Source of the DNA: Diaporthe sp. PMI_573
Taxonomy: Eukaryota > Ascomycota > Sordariomycetes > Diaporthales > Diaporthaceae
Assembly: GCA_021399435.1 (NCBI GenBank)
Contig: JAJTUP010000013.1
Coordinates: 806,001 to 870,000 of the forward strand
DNA length: 64,000 nt
Reading direction: 5' to 3'
Part shown: positions 23,172 to 33,516 of the stretch, piece by piece
How the letters are laid out: the number at the start of each line of letters is the position of its first letter
Numbering within the stretch: the first letter of the stretch is position 1
Translations under genes and position numbers: made by a program
Notes under the pieces: generated by a model
What the model was told of the DNA's origin: nothing
Database searches by the model: none
What the model saw: the letters and a program-made list of their open reading frames with translations, nothing else

Positions 23172-26100
23172 CTAAACCATCAGAGGCGCAACGGTGACGA
23201 CCACCCATTGCACAGCAGCCTTCTCGTCCTTTAGCGGTGTCCAGTGCGCAACGAACTTCTCGTCGCCCCTAAAGATGGCCGACCGCCGCGTCTGCAGGCG
23301 CAACTCCGTGCTGACAGGCATGCCGGCTCGGATGGCATTTCGCACCCTGGCCTTGTACTCGGACTGTTTCGCCATCATGTTGACGCCAAAGAACCTGAAC
23401 ACGTCGGTGCCGGCGACCATGGTTCCGGCCATGTTGGCCGGGTTTAGCATCTCGACGATGCCCTCCGAGTAAAATTCAATCACAAAGTTGCTGGCGCGGA
23501 CGATGAGGTACTGGCACGAGTTAGCTTGCGTGGGCGGGACGAGGGAGCCAGAAGCGACGGGCCCGTTGATTGGGCTACTGACCTTGGAGTAGGCTGTATA
23601 GAACTCCTTCATCTGGGAGTTGAGGTCCTGTCCCTCCATGCGCCCCAATACGCCTTTTTCCATGCCAGCGTCCATCTGCGGCACGTGCACGTTGTGTCCG
23701 TTTTGGCGCATGCCCAAGGCTTTGAGTATGGTTTTGCGCGCAGATGTTTTGTTGTGCTGCCCGTTCGGGTGTAGTGGCTTGTTTACCTCAGCTACGTCGG
23801 CATCGTTTGCGGCGGACGTTGACAGGACCTTCAGGACGTCAACGTTGCTGTGAATGGTCGTGGAGCAGTTCACCTGGCCGCCAATGAAGAATTCGATTTT
23901 GCCTCGCTGGTTGTACAGTGGTGCTGCGTCGGGCTTAAGGTTAGACGTCAAAGTGTTTTCAAGTCATTTGTGAGGCGTGCTTGGGAGGGCGTTTGGGCAT
24001 GTTGTTTGCAACTCACCAACGTAGAGCAGGTTCCAGAAAGGATCGCCATTCTTCTTGTAGTTAAGCAATAGCTCCACTGATTCCTTTTCCTCGACAATGG
24101 CTGCCCTGAGGCGCTGGACTGGCTGTCTGTCCGTATGAGCCCCTTGCAGGAAGCGACAGTTGCGCGGCACACTGCGTCACTCAAAGTCAGTACCGAGAAC
24201 GCGAGCAGAAAAGAAGCGCAGTGATACAGCCTCCGGGCCAGAGGCCGGGATGCAGGGACTACTTACACCTCGCTACGCGAATATCCAGTGGTTTTGACGA
24301 ACCCGTCAGAGGCAAAAACGATGGGGCTACGCGCATGTCAGCTCGATGAAGTTTTGTGAAATTCCAGATGGCGAAACCCACTTGTCCGCGATTCTTGGGT
24401 TTGTTAAACAGAAGCAATCACCAAGCCCCTGGTACTTGAACCTGTCTGTCGCGAGCGCCCTGGTTGCGCTCAGGGCCATCTGGTGCCTCACAAAGCGTGG
24501 GTAGACGTCCTGGAAGACGAGGGTCTCGATCTGGTCCTGCAGCTCAGTGAAGACGGTCTCCATCGAAGGGAAGGCGCTTGAGATGAGTGTTTTCATCTCC
24601 TTGTGGGCTCTCTTCAGCAGACTACCGTTGACGTTGATCTGGTAAGCTGAGCCAGGGCTGATGAACTGTTTATGGATAAAAGCCATCTGGCCGGCGAGAT
24701 TGTTCAGGGTCGTCCGGTACTCGTCGACCTTTGCCAGGAACTCGACGTTTTCAGAGCAGAGGCGGCTCTCGCTGAACTTGAGCAGCTGGTAGGCGGTCGT
24801 GGGGTTGTGCAAGACCACCTGGAAGATCTCGGAGCTGAAGAAGTCGGGCATGCCCTGCGAGGCGGTGCTCTTGGCGGTCCTACCCGAGATGGAGTTGCGG
24901 ACTGATCGTACCGAGATGTCCTCGTCGCTGTATCTCCTCCGGATAATGGGCCCGCCCGAGATGGCCTCGTGGGGAGGCGATCCGATGCCGTTGCTGCGTG
25001 CGGAATAGTCGTTGTACATTATGCCATCGTCAACACTCCTGTACGTCTTTTGGTGCACTGGGCGCTGGGGGACGGGCGGGATAGTCCTGTCGACCAGGGG
25101 TTTCTTGGACTCGGCATCCTGGTACATCTGGAGATGGTCGAGGATGGGCGTCCTCAGGCCCTTGTAATCACGAGCGAGGTTTGCCGTCCTGGAACGGGCG
25201 GCACGAGAGCCGCGTGAATTGTTGCTAGCGATGCTGTCGGCCCTTCCCTCCTTTTTCCCCGGTTTGGAGTTGTTGTGAGCCGAAGGAGGGCCTCCTCTGG
25301 CATCGTGGGCCCGGGTTGCTCGTGATTGCTGGGCCAGGCGGTCATCGTAGTCGTCGTCGTCGTCGTCGTCATCGCCGCCGCCGCCCTCGGGGTCGCCAAC
25401 CCCATGTCCATCGTCCGTGTCATCCTCATCCTCGTCTGGAAAATCGTCGTACACAATCCTCCGGCCGTTCTGGGTCGGCTTGTGCGCGATCGGGGGTGGG
25501 GTCGCAGAGGGCGCGGGTGGCGGGAGCGGCGACCTTGCCCGTCGCGGGTTGGAGCCCCGGTGGGCCTGCTCATCGCCGTTCTCGACCCCGTCGTGGGCCG
25601 TCTGCTCGACGTCCTCGACAATAACTGGGTGATGGGGACGGGGCTCCTTCAGCTCTGGCAGGGGCTTGTCCACAACCGACGGGACGCCCACACTGCCGCT
25701 GCCCGGGCGCGACGAGTGTCTAAGGGGCACATCAACAGAGCCAAAGGTGTCTGACCCGTCTCTGGTGTGGCGTGGAGAGGACTTCCCCGAGGCGACATGT
25801 CCAGCACGAGAGCCGGCCTTGCTGCGCGGCAGGTCTGCCGGGTCGACGTCGCCCCGGTACCGCGCGGCGGCGGCGCCGTTGGTCTGGCCGTGGCCCTCGT
25901 TGGTGTCGCGGGATTCGGCCATCTGGTCCAGGGCAGCACCGTCCAAGTCCTTGTGCCTGAAGGGCCTGGATGGGGAAAGACCACCGCTGAAGACGCCGTA
26001 GCTTGCTTCGCTGTTGGAGCGTGTCAGGATGGAGCGGGTGGTGACCGAGAAGGGCTCCTCGAGATCGGCGCTGTCGGACTCGTCGTCCCAGTCAAAGTCT

Positions 26101-26189
26101 GTTATAGTGTTCTTTGCAGCGGTGATTGCGCCGCGGTCCACGTGGGGGAGGATTCGGTCCAGCAGCTGGTCATGGTCGCTGGTCATCAT
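23172..26189 (-). CDS. RGS-LOV protein, flavin blue-light receptor with RGS domain (BcLOV4-like)
   Basis: Fungal RGS-LOV proteins join a regulator-of-G-protein-signalling domain to a flavin-binding LOV domain; the Botrytis member BcLOV4 moves to the plasma membrane in blue light. Four exons: 26189-24382, 24326-24267, 24171-24017 and 23923-23172, total 924 aa. Donors are GTGGGT, GTAAGT and GTGAGT with TAG/CAG acceptors, and all phases match. Residues 1-440 are disordered, with acidic and Asp-run segments. RGS covers about 443-573 (from MPDFFSSEIFQVVL). LOV covers about 595-705, with NPIVFASDGFVKTTGYS, the adduct site NCRFLQG (Cys628), LLLNYKKNGDPFWNLL and GKIEFFIGGQ. A linker with a possible amphipathic helix (ARKTILKALG) follows, then a PAS-like domain at about 812-924. 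All LOV hallmark residues seem present, so it should be photoactive (inference). Confidence 0.93.
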
Positions 26190-29100
26190 GGTGCCCGTGG
26201 CGGTGGCGGGAGAGAAGGAGGGGAGTCAAGGTAGATATCGGGCGCAGCAACCTCGGAAGCAGACTTTGAGCTGTGTCAATGTCTGATCGCCTGGGTGGCA
26301 GCGTGCTGTTCCAACTGATTGTCTCTCGAAACCTGTTGTCTGTCGTATCCCCGACCGGCCTGTCAAACTCAATGCTCGGGTTGCATCAAGATCAGGGGCG
26401 CTGGAACCTTGGGGGACTGGACAAATGGGCGAGCGGAGCACACATTGCACATTGTGGAAGATATTGGCCGTCACCGTCGCTGGTCGACACTCGCAGGCAT
26501 CTCCATGAGCTCTTGGACCTTCAATCATTGAGGACCACCCCACCTCGATCGAGTGTGTATGCCCTGTGCCTGTGCCTGTGCCTGTCGCTGTGCCTGTCCC
26601 TGTCCCTGTCCCTATGCCTGTCCCTGTCCTCATCCGCGTCCGAGTGCTCGTCGTGGCCCGTCGCCCTGTCCCTGATCGATGACGGCCGGGAGCAACCCCG
26701 TCCAGAAGCTCAACGCTCATCTCGCCGCGGCCCATCCCCCGGGCGGGCGGGCGGGCAGGCGGGGCACAAGCAGCAGCAGCGAGCGAGCACAGAGGTCAGG
26801 CGCGGGCCAGGTCGGGTCGAAAACAAGTGTTCCAAGGTTTGAGCGGGGACAAGGTGTTGCGATGAATGCGAGGACTGTGAGGAGAAGGGGCAGGGAGATG
26901 GCAGGGGCGCGGTCCACGGGGGCCAGTGATGGGACGGAGATGCAGGAGCTACTGCAAACGGGCAAGGTGTTCGGGCTGGAGTCTTGACCTCATCAGTCAC
27001 CCTTGGCCTGGGCCGAGCTGTGCGAGTGGCGGATACGTGTAATGGCAGAATGGCAGGATGGTGGGTGTGGTGGTATCGTGTGGTTGCTGCGCGGTCGCAA
27101 AAGCTGAGTGCCGAAATGCAGCCGCACAGGAGTTGAGGAAAGACATCCGAGGGGTTCATCTCCCGCGACGGCGACGGGGGATCAAGATGCAACGAGGGAC
27201 TGCTCCACGCCTGGGTGGGCATGGTTCGCAGGGACGACCCCGTGCGATGGCTGCCGGTCTAGCGTGTGACTTGACCAAGTCCTTCCTGCCCTTGGTAACC
27301 CTCCCGTGCCTTGCGTGCCTCCTTTGGGATGCCCTCCTTGGGATGCCCTCTTTGTGACAGCCTCCAAACCCGCTGTGGAATAATCTTCCGTGCCATCACA
27401 TCATACCTGGGGATAAGCATGGGATGATATTCTCCGGGAGAGCTCCTACCTCAAATGGCATAAGCCACTTCTGCATATGGCACCTCTTACACAGCATGCA
27501 GCACGTGTGACATAGACCATGGGGTCTACATACACATAGTAGGACGAGGTTTTCGAATAATAAAGAAGGGCACGGTACTTTCTTCTCGATGCGAACTGGA
27601 CCAAGCGAATGTTCATAACCCAATTATAGCGCAGCCGGCGTGGCTCATCAGGTCACCGAGTCGTAAGGATAACCGAGCCTCGGGACAAGTGTTCTGTCTC
27701 GCCTTGCCTTGCCCTATCTTGAGCTGGGAGTCGTGGTGGTTTGGGGACGTCTGGGAAGATCCCGCAGATCTGCAACAGTAGATCCGGTCCGCAAGGCCGG
27801 GGCGTGGCACAGCAGATCACCAACCGAACTGCCGAAGCAAGCAGCCTAGACTAGATGGATGCTAGACCAAGTTGTGTCGTGCATGCTGTATGAATCCTTG
27901 GCTATGCCCAAGCGCACTGCAAACCATGTCGTGACCCGTCAGCGCTCAAACAGCACAGTTCATGGATTCACTGCAGTCTCCTTGCACACTGCCGCCGCTC
28001 ACTCGAGTCTGATGAGCAATGGATCGTTCGGTGGGCACATCACCGCCCTCCGGACCAGGAACAACCTCGCAACGTGGGCTTGTCTCGACCGAGCCCGAGC
28101 AATGTCCTCATTCATTACAAGTGCATCAGACACCCACCCACCTCGAACCCTTTGCCCCACACACCATTAACTTGTCAACCACAGTGCTATACCACAGCAA
28201 GCTCCAAGTACGCCGCCTGGTCGTTCTGCCGCGAACTGCAGTCCACATGTGGACGCCGTTTTCGGGGACATGCTGCCTTCCCAACTGCCCAAGCCACACA
28301 CCTCCACCTCGGCTGAACAGCCCGAAAAAGCATCCCACTTGCGAGGCCTCTTCTGTCCTTGCCGCAGACACGAGACGCAGGATTCTTGAGCACCCTGATT
28401 GATATCAGGTCTGGGCTGGTCGCTCAGTCGTACACAGTAGCCTGTGCGCCGGTAATGAAGCAGCCTCACAGACATACAGACTTCACAGCACAGGCATGCC
28501 CGGGCCACCCAGAATGCCGCAATCACCGCGCAGATTGCCGTACTGTCCAGACACCAGAGCACACACTGGCGATCATTCAATTAACAAACAGGAGAAATGA
28601 CGCGGTTCATGTAGGGCAATCACCACGCGAGAGGGGCAGCCCGGTTCGAGGGCCCTGGTCTCCTTGTCCCCAGAGCAGGGGGCCCATCGCAGAAATCGTC
28701 CCACCCGCAGTACGACCCTGCATGACGATCGAGATGAGCAGCCAAGTCCACAGGGGGTGGGGGCATCTTTCTGCATGTCACGCATCTGTCACAATATAAC
28801 GTCCAGGCCGCTTGACAGATCAGATAGAGTAGCATGTCAGATCTAACTGTGATGCTTTTCCGACCAGATCTGGGCGTACAATACTGTCGTCTAAGTTCTG
28901 GTGATCCAGATCGTATCCGTATCCGCAACTCAATTGTGTTGAGCAAAATAAGAACACCCCACCCATCAGGAGACCCTGGCCGAGGAGGGTTTTTCTCTCT
29001 CTTTTACTTGCTCGGGGCAGATCTACTCAAGCAGGCACGTGAATATGCATGTCATCTTGCGAATTTCGGTCTCTACGGGTAAAGCAATCATTGCTTCTTC

Positions 29101-29971
29101 ACCGTCTGTCCGGGATGGCATTTTGACAGCAACATCCCGAGCACGTTATCGATGTTGGGTGTTGACCAACGGAGATATCCGTACCAGTCAATACATGGAC
29201 GGTTTGTTTCGGCCAGTACAATCAATACTATTCTTGAGGTCCGTCCGGGTGGGGGGGGGGGCGCTTCGAGTTAATAGCAATTGAAATGCACCAAACTCAC
29301 AGACGTGACCAGAAATTTGGCCAGCACTGGGCCTGAATGGAAATCAAGAGCAGATATCAGGGCTACTTCTTCCACAAGTGGTGAACACATCAAATCGCTC
29401 CTTGGACTTGAATCGTTATCCGCATGTGTATCATTCGCGTGAAAAACTGTCTGCTCGTGTTCTTGACCGCAGCCTGACTAAACAATACATAACAGGTATG
29501 ATACACACGTGACCTTGACAACAAGCTAAACCTCCAATTCAGAAATGGATATCAGTCAGCCCACTTTTGGTACCAGGATTAAGACATATGAAGTTGAACG
29601 GTCTTGGTGACTGACTGTAATCTGTTTGAGAATTTCACATTTGAGGGTTCTTTTGTGGGAGACGACTGGGTGGGACCAGACAGAGATGCGCTGTTTGTAC
29701 GCAAAGCTGGCATATCCTGGGAGGAAGTACTAACAACAGACGGCTCAGAAGGCAACCTTCTCACAGACATACGGAACCCCTATTCTACTATTCTAAAAAG
29801 TCCATGTAATCATCCAGTCAGAGGCATACAATATGACTTAATCGCTATACAGTAACAGTAACACCTTTTGATTTGGCTTGTAGACACAAACAAAGTACAA
29901 ACACAAATGGCCAGTACTGACATCGCAACAGTCATACCAAGCCACAGGAATTCCTACAGCCGTCCGCCACG
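26190..29971. other. 3.8-kb intergenic region upstream of RGS-LOV
   Basis: Holds the RGS-LOV promoter and leader (26190-27200, with a CCTGTG-type repeat). From 27.2 to 30 kb no gene could be supported. Frames such as 28167-28580 (-) and an ATG-started 63-codon frame at 29579-29770 (-) lack motifs or splice partners. Confidence 0.45.
26562..26629. repeat. CCTGTG/CCTGTC hexanucleotide repeat
   Basis: About eleven imperfect copies of CCTGTS, some 370 bases upstream of the RGS-LOV start codon. Confidence 0.9.
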
Positions 29972-30499
29972 ATGCCCTCGACCACAGCACCCGCCGCCCT
30001 TTCCACGCTGCGCGTAAGCAAGCACCTGGTCCCCGCGCACAAACGCCTACCAAACAGCTCCATCATGAACTAACCACTGCTCATCTACCACTCCGTGTTC
30101 TCCAACCCCTCAGCCTCGGCAATAGAATCGCACCTGACATCAGTGGGTGTCGTCGCGCCCTAATGGCGCTACACCATGCACCCCACCAGCCACTTCCACA
30201 GCAACACGCACGAAGTCCTCTGCGTCTGTTCCGGAAGCGCAAGGCTGTGTTTCGGCGGGGAGGAGAACCCGGGGAGGGTCGAGCCCGTCGTCCAGGCCGG
30301 AGACGTCATCACCTTGCCCGCTGGGGTGGCACACCGGCTGCTGGACGACACAAGTAGAGGCTCCAGGTTTGAGATGGTCGGTTCTTGCCCGAAAGGGTAC
30401 GACTGGGACATGTGCTATGGGAGGGAGGGAGAAGAGGGGCAGGTTGACGGCATCGGCAGTGTGCCTTGGTTTGACAGAGACCCTATCTACGGCGACTAA
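29972..30499 (+). pseudogene. YjlB-type cupin protein, pseudogene with two in-frame stops
   Basis: A 176-codon frame from ATG 29972 to TAA 30499 matches the small YjlB cupin family of metal-binding beta-barrel proteins of unclear function. The metal-site block TSHFHSNTHEVLCV is intact, as are SARLCFGGEENPGRV and the second cupin motif GDVITLPAGVAHRLL. The frame is broken by TAA at codon 34 (30071-30073) and TAA at codon 64 (30161-30163, in VAP-stop-WRYTM). Each is one C-to-T change from CAA (Gln), and the second fits a likely Gln. No single intron with proper splice sites would remove both stops without deleting conserved sequence. No frameshift was found, so decay looks recent. Assembly error at both sites is the main alternative. 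Confidence 0.8.
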
Positions 30500-31207
30500 G
30501 GCCCGGTGCTTGATGCGTAGTTGGAAGGCATGACCAGCGTGGGAATTCGAGTCTTTAGGTCGCCTGGGAAGAAGACCTGTGACAAAAGGGATGCATGCCT
30601 GTCAAGTATGTTCAAGGTTGTCAACTGTTACAGATCGCTATCGAAAATGTCTTCCGTGAGGGAAACTAACGCATTTTTGTGTAGAAAGAAGCGTGGATAA
30701 CAGAGTTAGACTGCGGACCCACGATCAAGATCCCGAGGTCGGCATTCAATAGCGGTGTAAAAGCTAGCATTCATCGATTTCACGTCACGACTGCCACTGA
30801 GGCAATCCTATTCCTGGGGATACGCTAGATACCCTTTGGCAAAGACCACGTGCCGCAAAATTCGCACGCAGTTCCTACCACTCAACCGAAATCTGGAAGC
30901 CCGGACCATCCCTTCAGGTATCGAGCCATGAGAATTGAGCGTAAGAAACGAGGAGCAAAGTCAACTCGTGTACAATAACCCAACAAGCCACACAAATCTG
31001 CAGAAATTCAACGAGTGCCCAGGGGAATGCCAGTGCCTCATGTTTCGAACTCGCCTGTGCATCCGGTATTGTTGATTACGACTGCAAGCGATTTCCAAGC
31101 CACCTGCCCTCAACGTTGCTTCAGCTCGAGGTCGATATCCTCAAGCGTTGTCCTCCACTTCTCTTATCACAGCTGATGCGATGCGAGAACAACACGGCGA
31201 TCGATCA
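30500..31207. other. Intergenic, nothing recognised
   Basis: 3' flanks of the cupin pseudogene (+) and of the minus-strand gene at 31208. No supported gene or repeat. Confidence 0.5.
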
Positions 31208-32461
31208 TTAGAAGCGCGTTTGTCGCTTCTGGTGTGTCTTCATCCATTCAAATCTGTTCTCCGGTGGTACGCCTTGGGTGGCCACTGGTTCCGCATGCAC
31301 CTTGCCAACGGCATCCTCGTACTGGTGCGTCATTTGGAAGTGGATTTCGAAGTGTGCCTTGCACGTCTTCTCGAGTATGTGCTGTTCAACCTGCTTTGGA
31401 GACAATGCGACATTGCGGCACAAGCGCAGAGGACGCCTCGGGTCTCCTCTCCCCTCTCCTCGTGGATTGCGTCCCTCTCGGCCGGTCGTTCGGCACCTTC
31501 GGTTCCCTACAGCCTTCTCTGCCTCCTTCTCGGACTTGCTCATGTAGGACTCCTTAATCCGCTTCACAATACCATCTAGGAAGGCCTCCATGATCTTCCT
31601 GTCGTTCAGGACCTGGAAAAGCTCCTCACTGGCGCTGAGGACTGACTGGTCCGAAACTGAGGAGTCGGTGGAAGGGATGGGGTCAGAAACACCAGTGGTC
31701 GGCGCGAGCTGACCCTCCGAAAGAACTGGCGAGGACGGCGAGCTGCAAGTATCCGATGGAGGGGGTGTAGGAAGGTTCGTGAGCCAGTGATCGCTTCCAG
31801 GCAGCTCTGGGAACAAGCCAGAGCGTTTCTCACAATCGGCTTCGCTGTCCCACCAATTATCGCCCTGCAGATCCCACTGAACTCTGTCGTCAGTGTATTC
31901 GTCATCGCAATCGGAGGCAGAATCAAATTCGGAGGAAGAGTTGGATGAGTCGGTGTGTCCTTCACTAATAGGAGTCTCCTGTGTGGTCCAGCTATCTGCC
32001 TCTGAAAAGGCGCTGTCGTCTTGCACGGCCCAGCTGTCCACAATCGTCTCTTGAGGCTGCTGGTTTTTGTAGTAATCTTCCCTCATGGACTTCCAGGTCG
32101 CTAATGCTTGGGCCTTGACTTCGGGAACCGGGTGATGATGGCTGCGAAGGCCGGCCACCGAAATTGGCTCCAGGTCACCGCGACGGTACGGCTCGCTGTT
32201 GTCGTCACTAGGCTCGGACCAGGGCTCTTCACCTGGCCCAGGCGGCTTGAGACCCAGCTGCATGTAGACTTGATTGGCGTCTTCGGGATCCATCCGTTGC
32301 AGCAACTTCTTCTCATGCTGAGCAATGAATCCGAGGTGTTTCTTGTTTGTGTCTCGCACGACTTTGAGGGCTTGTATGGATGGAGAGGGGCTGAGCCTGC
32401 TGTCCACTTCTGCGCGACGGTTGAACCAGAAGCGAGGGTCGACCTGCAGAGAAACATACAT
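31208..32461 (-). CDS. Hypothetical Ser/Asp/Glu-rich protein
   Basis: Unrecognised. Single exon of 417 aa from ATG 32461 (MYVSLQVDPRFWFNRR); the frame stays open upstream to 32689, but no other ATG precedes it. Residues 1-80 are helical and basic (RDTNKKHLGFIAQHEKKLLQ). The middle, about 90-290, is strongly acidic and Ser/Trp-containing, with repeated DSW or SW pairs (VDSWAVQDD, ADSWTTQE). A helical Lys/Glu segment (FLDGIVKRIKESYMSKSEKE) follows, then a basic Arg/Gly-rich stretch and a C-terminal helix. No signal peptide or membrane segment is visible. Codon choice resembles its neighbours, so it is probably a real, lineage-restricted, mostly disordered protein. Confidence 0.7.
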   Translation of the reverse strand: MYVSLQVDPRFWFNRRAEVDSRLSPSPSIQALKVVRDTNKKHLGFIAQHEKKLLQRMDPEDANQVYMQLGLKPPGPGEEPWSEPSDDNSEPYRRGDLEPISVAGLRSHHHPVPEVKAQALATWKSMREDYYKNQQPQETIVDSWAVQDDSAFSEADSWTTQETPISEGHTDSSNSSSEFDSASDCDDEYTDDRVQWDLQGDNWWDSEADCEKRSGLFPELPGSDHWLTNLPTPPPSDTCSSPSSPVLSEGQLAPTTGVSDPIPSTDSSVSDQSVLSASEELFQVLNDRKIMEAFLDGIVKRIKESYMSKSEKEAEKAVGNRRCRTTGREGRNPRGEGRGDPRRPLRLCRNVALSPKQVEQHILEKTCKAHFEIHFQMTHQYEDAVGKVHAEPVATQGVPPENRFEWMKTHQKRQTRF

Positions 32462-33516
32462 CTTGGAAGGTAGTCTGGGGGCAGGAATGGAGGTGGAGTT
32501 TGAAGCAGAGAGCAGAGAGCAGAGAGCACTGGTGAAGATACAGTGATTCTCAAACAGCAGATTTGGCCGCTGCCTGACGCTGGAATAGGGAAGCAAGCCA
32601 CTGGTGGTATTGGCCCAGATGGCCAGTTCTATGCTGTGCTTCAGTTTGTTGGAACGACTCTTGCCTAGTTGCAGTTCCGTTGGCTGCAAACGTGGAAAGG
32701 AGTGAATGATGGAAGCAAGCCAAGACGAGGCTGCCAGGGATCTTATGGAAGGTGTCGGGGCTTGAACAAGTGCAATTGCTTTGCAGGTGAATGGTGGCTC
32801 TCAACGCCTTGACCAGGAACGTGTGGATGCTGTTGAAGATGTTACAAGAGAGAGAAGGAAAAAAGGAAAGGGATGGCGAGCAGATGTGCCGAAGGGGGAG
32901 GAGGAGGTGGATAGCGACGAGTTGTTTCGGCTCAAGCCAATGTGTGACTGTCTACTGCGTGATTCACAGCAGTGACCGGTCTGCAGACCTTGCAAGAGTC
33001 TAGCGAATGGCTCGGCGGACAATGGCAGTGACAATGGTGCAGTGCGGGTGCACTTCACGTGCCTTCCTGTTCACGACTTGGATGCCGCTGCCTCCCTATT
33101 GTTGCTGGCACGAGAATGGTGACTCTTCCTGCATGTGTCGGATGTTTGCACAATGCAGGGAGACCTGAAAGATGGTCACTGGTCGGCTCCCAGAAAGTCA
33201 ATGGTCAGAAGTCCCTGCCAGCTGTCCAGCAGAAATGCTAAGCAGAAGCAGCGATAGGAAGTTGTGCTGGGCAGAACACCAGAATTGTGGTGAACTGTTG
33301 TCAGGAACTTGATCAGTGAAAGCCAGGCAATGGCCCCTCCGGCACAATTCTCACTTGGCTTGGGCCTGAAGGAGCAGCAACAGTTGTGATGTCTTGTGGA
33401 TTTCATGCCTGCCTCGATCAAGGGGTATCGAATTGCATTCATTCATATACACCTGTGGAACTCCATCACTGCTATGCCAATGTGTCCACACGTTCACAAG
33501 ACCATCCGGCCACCTC
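32462..33516. other. Intergenic, nothing recognised
   Basis: 5' flank of the hypothetical gene and 3' flank of the 5-phosphatase gene. Short frames only. Confidence 0.5.

Noticed and set aside
29579..29855. Overlapping frames on both strands (63 codons minus, 83 codons plus)
   Set aside because: The minus frame has an ATG and a Ser/Pro-rich composition, but neither has a motif or neighbouring exons.
30147..30533. 128-codon plus-strand frame over the cupin pseudogene
   Set aside because: Wrong frame; the cupin motifs are read in the frame starting at 29972.
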